Source: Weeksellaceae bacterium TAE3-ERU29
Lineage (GTDB): Bacteria; Bacteroidota; Bacteroidia; Flavobacteriales; Weeksellaceae
DNA: 64,000 bases
Direction: 5' to 3'
Assembly (NCBI GenBank): GCA_019218445.1
Contig: JAHUUM010000003.1
Coordinates: 1-64,000 of the forward strand
Made by a program: the position numbers and the translations under genes. The notes below the pieces were generated by a model, which saw only the letters and a list, made by a program, of their open reading frames with translations, was not told the origin of the DNA and did no database searches. Every line of letters starts with the position of its first letter. The stretch's first letter is position 1. This document shows, one piece after another, positions 53,317 to 61,256 of this stretch.

Positions 53317-55695
53317 ATGAGTGAAACTTGTTATCATTGCGGGCAGGAATGCGAAAAGGACTTAATCAAATTTGATGAGAAGTCTTTTTGTTGTAATGGG
53401 TGTAAAACAGTTTATGAAATTCTAAATCAGAATAATCTGGCGGATTATTATGAATTAAATAAAGTACCGGGGATTCAACCAAAAACCAAAAATAAACATG
53501 CTTTTGAGTTTTTGGATACGCCTGAGATATTTGAAAAAGTAATTGATTTTAATGATGACGGTGTTGCTGTTGTTACATTTGATGTGCCTGTAATTCATTG
53601 TAGTTCTTGTGTTTGGGTTTTAGAAAGCCTTAATGAGTTAAAATCGGGAATACTTTATTCAACCGTAAATTTCCCAAGGAAAAGAGTACAAATAACTTAT
53701 AATACAGAAGATTTAAAATTAAGCGAACTGGCGTATTTTATGTCAAGTTTAGGGTATAAGCCCGTATTAAACTTAGGTAATTTAGACAAGGGAAAAATAT
53801 ATAAACCAAATAGAAGACTTATTTATCAGTTAGCGGTAGCGGGATTTTGCTTTGGGAATATTATGCTTTTGGTTTTCCCTGAATATATAAATTCAGATGA
53901 AACTTGGCTTATAGAAAATCAAAACTTTTTCCGTTGGTTTTCGTTTATTTTAGCGTTGCCGGTGTTATTTTATTCCGCTCAAGATTATTTAAAATCGGCA
54001 TATTTAGCCATTAAAAATAAAATTGTAAACATAGATATCCCCATTGCCATTGGGATTTTGGTTTTATTTTTTAGGAGTACTTATGAAGTGGTAGAGGGCT
54101 TAAGTGCGGGTTATTTTGACAGCATGGCGGGGCTGGTATTCTTTATGTTGATCGGGAAATGGTTTCAGAAAAGAACTTATGAAAGTTTGGCTTTTGACCG
54201 AGATTATAAATCCTTTTATCCGATTGCGGTTACTAAAATGACACCCGAAGGAAATCAAAATATTTTATTGTCGGACTTAAAAAAAGGCGATAGAATTTTA
54301 TTAAGAGATGAAGAAATTTTACCCGCAGATGCAATTTTAATTAAAGGCGACGGGAGAATAGATAACAGCTTTGTAACGGGAGAATCACGTTTAATAAAGA
54401 AAGAAACGGGCGATAAAATTTATGCGGGAGGAAAGCAGTCGGGTGCTGCGATAGAATTGGAGGTGATAGAAGACGTTAATCAGAGTTATTTAACGGGGCT
54501 TTGGAACAACGAGGCTTTTTCTAAAACAGAATCAGGTTTAGATAACTTAGTAAATTTAGTAAGCCGATATTTTGTGTGGGTTATTTTGCTAATTGCCATT
54601 ATTTCCGGAGTGTATTGGTATTTAACCGATGTTTCTAAAATGTTTCAGGTAATTACAGCGGTTTTAATTATTGCTTGTCCGTGTGCTTTGGCATTGTCTT
54701 CACCGTTTACTTTAGGGAATTTAATGCGAATTCTCGGAGCAAAAAAACTTTATGTAAAAGACACGCACACCATAGAAGAATTAGCCAAAATAGACACCAT
54801 TGTTTTCGATAAAACGGGAACGATTACCCAGAGCCAAAGCGAAGCAGTTGAGTATGAGGGAGAGGAACTTTCTTCGCAAGAGAAAAATGAAATATTTACT
54901 TTGGTACAACAATCAAATCACCCGTTAAGCCGAAGTTTACAAGAGTTTTTTAAAGAACAGAAAATATTAGAAATTTCGGGGTATCAGCAAATAAAAGGAA
55001 AAGGACAACAAGCCGAAGTTTGCGGTAATTTGGTACAGCTCGGGAGCAGAGAATGGTTGCTTGGCGAAAGTCCGAAAGATTTGTTACAAACCGAAGTTTT
55101 ATTAAAGATTAATAATGAATATAAAGGGAAATTTATTTTTAAAAATAAATACCGAAAAGGATTAGACCGAGTTTTAAATAAACTTTCAAATTATAAATTA
55201 AATGTACTTTCGGGCGATAATTCCAGTGAAAGAGATTATTTGGCTGATGTTTTCCCTAAAGGTTCAGAGTTGAAATTTAATCAAACGCCGCAAGATAAAT
55301 TAGATTTTATAAAAGAATTACAGAAAAAAGGTGATAAAGTAATGATGCTGGGCGACGGGTTAAACGATGCGGGAGCTTTAAAACAGAGTGATGTGGGAAT
55401 TGCAGTAGCAGAAGACATGAACAGTTTTTCGCCTTCGTGTGATGCTATTTTGGGCAGTCAGTCATTTGAGAGGATTCCTCAGTTTTTAAAATTAAGTAAA
55501 ATTGGATTAAATCTCGTAAAAACTGCGTTTGTTATCAGTTTTTTATATAACTTTATCGGCCTAAGTTTTGCGGTGACAGGAAATTTAACGCCTGTGGTGG
55601 CAGCGATATTAATGCCGATTAGTTCGGTTTCGGTTGTGTTGTTTTCAACATTGGCATCGTGGCTGGCATCGTATATAATTTTTAAAAATAAATAA
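53317..55695 (+). CDS. heavy-metal translocating P-type ATPase, CcoI/FixI-like copper ATPase
   Basis: 792 aa from the ATG at 53317. An N-terminal Cys-rich metal site (CYHCGQECEK, FCCNGCK), an HMA domain with HCSSCVW (near residue 97), eight membrane helices, the metal-path CPC in IIACPCALALSSP (near 452), phosphorylation motif DKTGTIT (near 497) and GDGLNDAGAL. The N-terminal Cys cluster plus HMA is typical of CcoI/FixI, which supplies Cu to cbb3 oxidase. Unlike typical loci, ccoS and ccoNOP do not follow; an aminotransferase gene starts 10 bp later. Confidence 0.88.
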   Translation: MSETCYHCGQECEKDLIKFDEKSFCCNGCKTVYEILNQNNLADYYELNKVPGIQPKTKNKHAFEFLDTPEIFEKVIDFNDDGVAVVTFDVPVIHCSSCVWVLESLNELKSGILYSTVNFPRKRVQITYNTEDLKLSELAYFMSSLGYKPVLNLGNLDKGKIYKPNRRLIYQLAVAGFCFGNIMLLVFPEYINSDETWLIENQNFFRWFSFILALPVLFYSAQDYLKSAYLAIKNKIVNIDIPIAIGILVLFFRSTYEVVEGLSAGYFDSMAGLVFFMLIGKWFQKRTYESLAFDRDYKSFYPIAVTKMTPEGNQNILLSDLKKGDRILLRDEEILPADAILIKGDGRIDNSFVTGESRLIKKETGDKIYAGGKQSGAAIELEVIEDVNQSYLTGLWNNEAFSKTESGLDNLVNLVSRYFVWVILLIAIISGVYWYLTDVSKMFQVITAVLIIACPCALALSSPFTLGNLMRILGAKKLYVKDTHTIEELAKIDTIVFDKTGTITQSQSEAVEYEGEELSSQEKNEIFTLVQQSNHPLSRSLQEFFKEQKILEISGYQQIKGKGQQAEVCGNLVQLGSREWLLGESPKDLLQTEVLLKINNEYKGKFIFKNKYRKGLDRVLNKLSNYKLNVLSGDNSSERDYLADVFPKGSELKFNQTPQDKLDFIKELQKKGDKVMMLGDGLNDAGALKQSDVGIAVAEDMNSFSPSCDAILGSQSFERIPQFLKLSKIGLNLVKTAFVISFLYNFIGLSFAVTGNLTPVVAAILMPISSVSVVLFSTLASWLASYIIFKNK

Positions 55696-55705
55696 AATAC
55701 ATATT

Positions 55706-56887
55706 ATGAAACTATCTCCAAGATTAGAGAAATTAAAGCCCTCTGCTACTTTGGCTATGGCGGCTAAAGCAAGAGAATTGAAAGCTGAAGGAAAAGACAT
55801 TATTAGTTTAAGTTTGGGTGAACCTGACTTTGAAACGCCTGATTTTATAAAAGAAGCAGCGATAGAGGCAGTTAAAGCTAATTACAATCACTATCCGCCG
55901 TTAACAGGATATCCGGATTTGTTACAAGCCATTTGTAAAAAGTTTGAAAGAGATAACGGATTGTCTTACAAACCTTCTCAAATTGTAGTTTCTACGGGGG
56001 CAAAACAATCTATTTATAATACGATTATGGCACTTGTGGGCGAAGGAGATGAGGTTATTTTACCATCGCCTTACTGGGTAAGTTACGCAGATATTGTGAA
56101 TTTAGCCGAGGGAAAAGTAGTTGAGGTGAAAACAGGAATAGAGCAGGATTTTAAAATGACTCCTGAACAATTGGAGGCTGCAATTACACCGAAAACTAAA
56201 GTTTTATTATACAGCTCTCCGTGTAATCCGAGTGGTAGCGTTTATTCTCAAGAAGAATTGGAAGGATTGGTAAAAGTTTTAGAAAAATACCCTGAAATTA
56301 TTGTAATTTCCGATGAGATTTATGAGCATATTACTTACGGCGAAAAAATGGCAAGTATTGCGTCTATCGGGAATATGATTGAGCGTACCGTAACCGTAAA
56401 CGGATTGGCAAAAGGTTTCGCAATGACAGGTTGGAGAATTGGTTATATTGGTGCTCCTGAATGGATTGCAAAGGCTTGTGCTAAATTACAAGGGCAGATT
56501 ACTTCCGGTGCGAATTCTATTGCACAAAGAGCGGCAATTGCTGCGGTAGAGGCAGATCCTTCTAAAATTAAATATATGGTAGATGCTTTCAAAAACCGAA
56601 GAGCTTTAGTATTGGAAATGGCGAGAGAAATCCCGGGGTTTGAAGTGGCTGAGCCAAATGGAGCATTCTATATATTCCCGGATGTTTCCGCATTATTCGG
56701 AAAAACATTTAATGGTGTTACAATAAATAGTGCAACCGATTTAAGTTTGTATTTATTAGAGTACGCAAACGTAGCAGCAGTTACGGGAGATGCTTTTGGA
56801 GCTCCTAATTGTATTAGATTCTCTTACGCGGCATCAGAAGAAGAATTAAAAGAAGCCTTTAGAAGAATTAAAGAGGCTTTGGCTTAA
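55706..56887 (+). CDS. pyridoxal-phosphate-dependent aminotransferase (aspartate aminotransferase-like)
   Basis: 393-aa fold-type I class I aminotransferase. Visible: SLGEPDFETPDFIKEAA, NYNHYPPLTGYPDL, STGAKQSIYNTIMAL, the PLP site SPCNPSG and SDEIYEHITYG, and the Schiff-base Lys in VNGLAKGFAMTGWRIGY. It most resembles the AspB/AspC subgroup acting on aspartate and 2-oxoglutarate. It follows the copper ATPase by 10 bp and may be read from its FNR-type promoter. Confidence 0.88.
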   Translation: MKLSPRLEKLKPSATLAMAAKARELKAEGKDIISLSLGEPDFETPDFIKEAAIEAVKANYNHYPPLTGYPDLLQAICKKFERDNGLSYKPSQIVVSTGAKQSIYNTIMALVGEGDEVILPSPYWVSYADIVNLAEGKVVEVKTGIEQDFKMTPEQLEAAITPKTKVLLYSSPCNPSGSVYSQEELEGLVKVLEKYPEIIVISDEIYEHITYGEKMASIASIGNMIERTVTVNGLAKGFAMTGWRIGYIGAPEWIAKACAKLQGQITSGANSIAQRAAIAAVEADPSKIKYMVDAFKNRRALVLEMAREIPGFEVAEPNGAFYIFPDVSALFGKTFNGVTINSATDLSLYLLEYANVAAVTGDAFGAPNCIRFSYAASEEELKEAFRRIKEALA

Positions 56888-56896
56888 TATAGTTTT

Positions 56897-57015
56897 GTCA
56901 TGCTTAACTTGTTTCAGTATCGCAGTCGCAGAAGCTTCTCCCTTCAGGGAGATAAAGAGGGTGTTACATGGCTAAGTAAAATACCCATGAGACCCTGAAA
57001 CAAGTTCAGAGTGAC
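56897..57015. repeat. intergenic palindromic repeat, family A, copy 1
   Basis: The 56888-57323 gap is filled by repeats. GTCATGCTTAACTTGTTTCAG at the left (first 20 bases of a 21-base arm: GTCATGCTTAACTTGTTTCA) pairs with CTGAAACAAGTTCAGAGTGAC read inverted (GAAACAAGTTCAGAGTGAC). The inside is variable. Elements of this type recur between genes in Flavobacteriia. Confidence 0.75.
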
Positions 57016-57036
57016 ACTATGTATTACAAGCCTACT

Positions 57037-57216
57037 GTCATGCCAACCTTGTTTCAATATCACACTCGTAGGGATGTACGTATTTCTATTTTCACGTCAT
57101 TGCGAAGAATGAAGCAATCTCTGAATAGATTTGTTAGGGATTGCTTCGAGCAAGCTCTCGCAATGACGTACATTCTATTTATTGCCATGCGACCCTGAAA
57201 TGAATTCAGGGTGAGA
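57037..57216. repeat. intergenic palindromic repeat, family A, copy 2, interrupted
   Basis: Left arm GTCATGCCAACCTTGTTTCA at 57037; right arm ACCCTGAAATGAATTCAGGG ending near 57216. A different hairpin element (57095-57168) sits between the arms. Confidence 0.6.
57095..57168. repeat. 74-bp hairpin element nested in a family A repeat
   Basis: Perfect 11-bp ends CGTCATTGCGA and TCGCAATGACG, and an inner inverted pair GAAGCAATC / GATTGCTTC. Resembles a small REP- or MITE-like unit. Confidence 0.7.
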
Positions 57217-57240
57217 TAGAAAAAGGTTTATATTAAATTA

Positions 57241-57270
57241 AAACCACTTCATTTTAGAGGTGGTTTTGTG
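57241..57270 (+). terminator. terminator-like hairpin
   Basis: AAACCAC (57241-57247) pairs with GTGGTTT (57260-57266), followed by a short T-rich stretch; it closes the aminotransferase unit after the repeats. Confidence 0.55.
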
Positions 57271-57323
57271 TTTATTGGAAAATATATCTTAGGTTTGTTA
57301 AAATAATCAAAAGTAAAAGCCCT

Positions 57324-58100
57324 ATGGATTTCAAAAAAGTATTAAAGTATAATTTAATTTTACTTCTTTGCACGAGCTTTTTAGAAAAGTTGTATTTCTT
57401 GGTGTTTAACATTCAAGATATTCGGGATATGGGTATAGCTCAGGTATATTTTGATCCGTTTATTTATCAGATAATTTTTACTGTAATTCTGATTTTAATG
57501 ATTAGAAGCATAACACAAAAGAATAAGTATAGTTTCAATGAGCTTTTAATTTCTGTTTTGGCATTTATTATTATCGATTATTGTTTAGTCTATTTTAATT
57601 ATTTAATCTTTTATTATTTGAATAATACAATACACTCTGTCCCTGAAATTGAAAGTGGTCTTTTTAGTGATTTATATAACGCATTCCCTAAACCCGATTT
57701 TTTGATAATAGAATCTTTGGTGTGGTTTCCATTTTATGATTTGTTATCAGCCTTGAAGGCATTTGATTTCAAATCTTTTGTGTTGGCATTGTTTTATTTT
57801 AATATAATTTTAGCGACCATAGTTATTTATTATTACAGCTTAGTAAAGTTGTTTGAGCAGTTTAATAGAAAAGGATTTTATGCGATAATCCCAATTAAGA
57901 ATGATTTGGTACTTTTAGAATTGGCGAATAAACCAACTTGGTGGATTTTTCCGTTATTAGTTCCTTTTGTAAGGCTTGTTCCAAAATATCTTATCAATGT
58001 TGAATTAGCCAAAAAATTCAATAAAGAAAATCTTTTTGCGTTGGGCATGACGATTCTGCCTTGGTTCTTTTACGGGAAACTGAGTATGAATAAAAGATAG
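57324..58100 (+). CDS. hypothetical membrane protein with DUF5684-like C-terminus
   Basis: 258 aa, five or six hydrophobic segments. The C-terminal 75 residues (GFYAIIPIKNDLVLLELANK, PTWWIFPLLVPFVRLVP, LAKKFNKENLFALGMTILP) resemble DUF5684, the membrane domain also found before Bacteroidota signal peptidases. The N-terminal 170 residues are rich in Phe, Tyr and Ile and unknown. No peptidase motif is present. Single gene with no clear partner. Confidence 0.65.
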   Translation: MDFKKVLKYNLILLLCTSFLEKLYFLVFNIQDIRDMGIAQVYFDPFIYQIIFTVILILMIRSITQKNKYSFNELLISVLAFIIIDYCLVYFNYLIFYYLNNTIHSVPEIESGLFSDLYNAFPKPDFLIIESLVWFPFYDLLSALKAFDFKSFVLALFYFNIILATIVIYYYSLVKLFEQFNRKGFYAIIPIKNDLVLLELANKPTWWIFPLLVPFVRLVPKYLINVELAKKFNKENLFALGMTILPWFFYGKLSMNKR

Positions 58101-58193
58101 GATTTTTCGTTAATCTTTATAATCAGCATCTTTAAGAGTAACTTTAGTGAAAGAGTCAAATATGATTATATTTGTTAATTATAAAAAGTAATT

Positions 58194-58310
58194 ATGACTA
58201 TGCTAAGGAGATTTCTTTCATTATTAATTTTCAATATTTCTTTTTCATAGGAGGTGGAGATAAAAGGTGCACTTATTTCTTCAATTAGAGAGAAATTTTT
58301 ATTTAATTAA
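58194..58310 (+). pseudogene. signal-peptide stub of a lost secreted protein
   Basis: A TATATTTG promoter element (58167-58174) is followed by ATG at 58194 and MLRRFLSLLIFNISFS, a good signal-peptide core, then TAG at 58248. The same frame stays protein-like for 19 more codons (EVEIKGALISSIREKFLF) to a TAA at 58310. It is either a truncated gene or a tiny secreted peptide. Otherwise the 58101-58372 gap holds only the ychF promoter (TATATTTG, 58340-58347). Confidence 0.35.
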
Positions 58311-58372
58311 TTCAATAAAAAATACTCATTGAATTTAACTATATTTGCAGACAATTTAAGACTTGAATCATT

Positions 58373-59464
58373 ATGAAATGTGGAATCGTAGGATTACCTA
58401 ACGTAGGAAAATCAACCCTTTTTAATAGTTTATCCAGTGCGAAAGCTCAATCGGCTAACTATCCGTTCTGTACTATAGAACCAAACTTAGGAACAGTACA
58501 AGTGCCTGATCCGAGGTTAGAAATTTTAGAGAAATTCGTTCAGCCTGAAAGAGTTCAGCCTGCTGTTGTGGAGATTGTAGACATCGCAGGACTTGTAAAA
58601 GGTGCAAGTGAAGGAGAAGGTTTAGGAAATAAATTTTTGGCAAACATTAGAGAATGCCAAGCTATTATTCATGTATTGCGTTGTTTTGACAATGGAAATA
58701 TTACACACGTAGAAGGCAGCGTAGACCCAATTAGAGATAAAGAAATTATAGATTTAGAACTTCAGTTAAAAGATTTAGAAACAGTAGAAAAACGTTTAGA
58801 AAAAGCTAGAAAATCTGCAAGAACAGGTGATAAAGAAGCTATTTTAGTAAAAGAAATCTTAGAAAAAGCTCATGCACACTTAGAGCAAGGAAAAAACACT
58901 CGTCAATTAGAGTGGAGCGAAGCTGAGCAGCCAATCTTTGATGAAATGCAGTTACTTACGGCAAAACCTGTTTTATATGTTTGTAATGTAGACGAGGCTT
59001 CAGTAAAAACAGGAAATGAGTATGTGGAAAAAGTAAAAGCAGTTGTGGCTGATGAAGATGCAATGGTGATTATGCTTGCGGCTCAGGTAGAAGCAGATAT
59101 TATGGAGTTGGAATCTTATGAGGAAAGAAAAATGTTCCTTGACGAACTTGGTTTAGAAGAACCGGGAGTTAATAGGTTAATTAGAACGGCTTACAGCTTA
59201 TTAAATTTACAAACTTACTTTACAGCAGGAGTAAAAGAGGTAAGAGCTTGGACTATACACAGAGGAGATACTGCGCCACAAGCAGCCGGAGTAATTCACT
59301 CAGATTTTGAAAAAGGATTTATTAGAGCAGAGGTAATTCATTTTAATGATTATGAGCAATACGGCTCAGAGGCTAAATGTAGAGAAGCCGGAAAATTAAG
59401 TATAGAAGGTAAAGAATATATAGTGCAAGACGGTGATGTTATGCACTTTAGATTTAATGTTTAA
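58373..59464 (+). CDS. ychF: redox-regulated ribosome-binding ATPase YchF
   Basis: 363-aa Obg-family NTPase that prefers ATP and binds the ribosome. P-loop GLPNVGKST (7-15), switch II DIAGLVKGASEGEGLGNKF, NVDE in place of NKxD (explaining ATP preference), a coiled-coil insert (about 125-170) and a C-terminal TGS domain (TYFTAGVKEVRAWTIHRGD, DGDVMHFRFNV). Full length. Confidence 0.96.
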   Translation: MKCGIVGLPNVGKSTLFNSLSSAKAQSANYPFCTIEPNLGTVQVPDPRLEILEKFVQPERVQPAVVEIVDIAGLVKGASEGEGLGNKFLANIRECQAIIHVLRCFDNGNITHVEGSVDPIRDKEIIDLELQLKDLETVEKRLEKARKSARTGDKEAILVKEILEKAHAHLEQGKNTRQLEWSEAEQPIFDEMQLLTAKPVLYVCNVDEASVKTGNEYVEKVKAVVADEDAMVIMLAAQVEADIMELESYEERKMFLDELGLEEPGVNRLIRTAYSLLNLQTYFTAGVKEVRAWTIHRGDTAPQAAGVIHSDFEKGFIRAEVIHFNDYEQYGSEAKCREAGKLSIEGKEYIVQDGDVMHFRFNV

Positions 59465-59472
59465 AAACAATT

Positions 59473-59652
59473 ATGGATACTATTTTCTGGATTTGTGTAA
59501 AAATAATGCAAATAACAAGTAATTTCTTAGGGATTACTTATCAGCAGTTAAACGTAATTTTATTTGTGTTTTTGCAACCTGCAATTATTATTATACTTTT
59601 CTTTTTATATAGAAAATATAAAAGGCTTTATAAAAACAGTATCAGGAAATAA
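59473..59652 (+). CDS. small single- or two-helix membrane protein
   Basis: 59 aa starting 8 bp after ychF. One hydrophobic stretch at the front (FWICVKIM, weak) and a strong helix (LNVILFVFLQPAIIIILFFL), then a basic tail YRKYKRLYKNSIRK. Followed at once by a terminator, so it is in the ychF transcript. Function unknown; similar small proteins behind ychF in relatives would support it as real. Confidence 0.5.
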   Translation: MDTIFWICVKIMQITSNFLGITYQQLNVILFVFLQPAIIIILFFLYRKYKRLYKNSIRK

Positions 59653-59660
59653 TCTTAAAA

Positions 59661-59703
59661 AAAGAAGAAACGAATTACTCGATTAACTCGTTTCTTCTTT
59701 TTT
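59661..59703 (+). terminator. terminator after the ychF unit
   Basis: Perfect stem AAAGAAGAAACGA (59661-59673) with TCGTTTCTTCTTT (59688-59700) and flanking A and T runs. Confidence 0.9.
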
Positions 59704-59825
59704 AAGTTAAAAATACAAAATAAACAACTGATTTTATATGTTTTATATAATTACTTTTCTCTATATATTCTCTAATTTAATTTTTTATAAGTTCTAATTA
59801 ATTACTTCCTCTTCAACTTACACAA

Positions 59826-60371
59826 TTATAAAATACTCTCAATTTCCTCCAAAGCACTATAAAACTTCCACATAACAATTCCGGCACAGACACTCACATT
59901 TAGAGAATGCTTAGTTCCCGACTGAGGAATCTCCAGACAAACATCGCTCTCATCCACCACCTCTTGCTGAACGCCCGACACCTCATTTCCCAGAACAAGC
60001 ACATATTTCTCATTCGCATCAGGTTGAAAATTGCTTAAAGTCGTACTGCCTTCCACTTGTTCCACCGAAACAATTTTGTAACCTTTTGCCTTTAAATCTT
60101 GTATCACAGGTAAAGTTTCCTTCGCATATTCCCACTTCACACTTTCGGTTGCCCCGATTGCCGTTTTCCTAATCTCCTTATTGGGCGGAGTTCCCGTAAT
60201 CCCGCATAAATACAGCTTTTCAATAATAAATGCATCGCCGGTTCTAAACACCGCCCCTACATTGTGCATACTCCTTATATTATCCAAAACTACCACCAGA
60301 GGAATTTTTTTCGCATTCTCAAATTCCTCTACACTTAACCTATTTAGCTCGTCTATATGCAGTTTTCTCAT
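59826..60371 (-). CDS. TrmH/SpoU family RNA 2'-O-methyltransferase
   Basis: 181-aa SPOUT methyltransferase with the three motifs: NIRSMHNVGAVFRTGDAF (motif 1), YVLVLGNEVSGV (motif 2) and EIPQSGTKHSLNVSVCAGI (motif 3, the knot). It methylates a ribose in tRNA or rRNA; the exact target is unknown. The length suits a minimal catalytic domain with no N-terminal extension. CAAAGATA (plus-strand reading, 60376-60383) ends 4 bp from the ATG. Confidence 0.88.
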   Translation of the reverse strand: MRKLHIDELNRLSVEEFENAKKIPLVVVLDNIRSMHNVGAVFRTGDAFIIEKLYLCGITGTPPNKEIRKTAIGATESVKWEYAKETLPVIQDLKAKGYKIVSVEQVEGSTTLSNFQPDANEKYVLVLGNEVSGVQQEVVDESDVCLEIPQSGTKHSLNVSVCAGIVMWKFYSALEEIESIL

Positions 60372-60440
60372 GCGACAAAGATAGCAAATTAAATAAAATC
60401 CGAATTAACAAATCCAAACTGAACAATCCTCAAAATAATT

Positions 60441-60565
60441 TGGGCGTTCCCCTACGGGTCGGGCTTTCCGCACTCAATCTTTTTTGTGGGTTTATTTTTC
60501 AGGAATAAAAATTCCAGTAAAAACCACAAAAAAGGATTTCAAACAAATGCTACAATCCCTAACGC
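60441..60565. repeat. intergenic palindromic repeat, family B
   Basis: GGGCGTTCCCCTACGGGTCG, GGGCTTTCCGC, then a long inverted pair (CTTTTTTGTGGGTTT against AAAAACCACAAAAAAGG with inner GGAAT/ATTCC) and ACAATCCCTAACGC. The order of blocks matches the element at 3354-3500. Apart from this and the toxin promoter (TATATTTG, 60639-60646), I see nothing in the 60372-60668 gap. Confidence 0.7.
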
Positions 60566-60668
60566 AACCTACCGAATTCAAAATTATATGTTGCTAATAG
60601 AATAGAGCCTCAGAGAAGAAAAGCTAAAGAATATTTTTTATATTTGTCAAAAGCTAAATAACCCTATT

Positions 60669-60911
60669 ATGGAAAATATAAAATTGAGTAAACGTCAATA
60701 TTCTTTTACTCCACGAAACCTAAAGGATATAGAATTAGTTGATACCTTTTTCAAAGCCTTAGGAGTCGAGTTTGAAGAAATTTTAGAAGATGAAAGACTG
60801 GAAGATTGGCAAAATAAATTAATAGAAATAGGTATAAAACAAATAGAATCCGGAAATATAGTTTCGCATGATGAAGTAATGGCTAAAGCTCAAAAGCTAT
60901 GCTCAGAGTAG
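60669..60911 (+). CDS. antitoxin of a RelE/ParE-type pair
   Basis: 80-aa acidic, helical protein (DIELVDTFFKALGVEFEEIL, RLEDWQNKLIEIGIKQIESG, VSHDEVMAKAQKL). The 3' end overlaps the toxin gene by 13 bp. The size, charge and overlap identify it as the antitoxin; no DNA-binding motif is obvious, and the closest class would be the ParD/RelB-like short helical antitoxins. The promoter element is 22 bp upstream of the ATG. Confidence 0.75.
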   Translation: MENIKLSKRQYSFTPRNLKDIELVDTFFKALGVEFEEILEDERLEDWQNKLIEIGIKQIESGNIVSHDEVMAKAQKLCSE

Positions 60912-61192
60912 AATGGTCTAACAGAGCTTTAAAAGAATTCTTAGATACTCTGGAGTATTGGAAATCCCATAATTTATCTTCACAATATTCCGAAAAAATA
61001 AGACAAGCTGTATCTGAAAACATTAAGGCTGTCCAAATTACTCCGTATATAGGAAAAAAGATTGCAAATAAGTCAATCAGAAAAATTAATTTTCTTTCCG
61101 ATTTTTCTTTAGTATACTCTGTAGATGAAAGCTCAATAAAAATAATTTCTTTTTGGGACGGCAGAAGATGTCCCAATGACTTAAAAATATAA
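60899..61192 (+). CDS. RelE/ParE family toxin
   Basis: 97-aa basic protein of the RelE/ParE fold: start LRVEWSNRALKEFLDTLEYW, middle ITPYIGKKIANKSIRKI, and the end SFWDGRRCPNDLKI, matching the family's (L/F)WDxRxxPxxL C-terminus. It acts by cutting mRNA at the ribosome or by inhibiting gyrase; sequence alone does not decide. Overlaps the antitoxin gene by 13 bp; 64 bp before mutS. Confidence 0.85.
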   Translation: MLRVEWSNRALKEFLDTLEYWKSHNLSSQYSEKIRQAVSENIKAVQITPYIGKKIANKSIRKINFLSDFSLVYSVDESSIKIISFWDGRRCPNDLKI

Positions 61193-61244
61193 AATAAACC
61201 CAAAAGATTTAACAAATTAATAAAAAGCTATCATTTAAAATATT

Positions 61245-61252
61245 TATTTTTG
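61245..61252 (+). promoter_or_regulatory. TAnnTTTG element of mutS
   Basis: TATTTTTG ends 4 bp before the mutS ATG, implying a leaderless or nearly leaderless mRNA. Confidence 0.6.
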
Positions 61253-61256
61253 CCTT

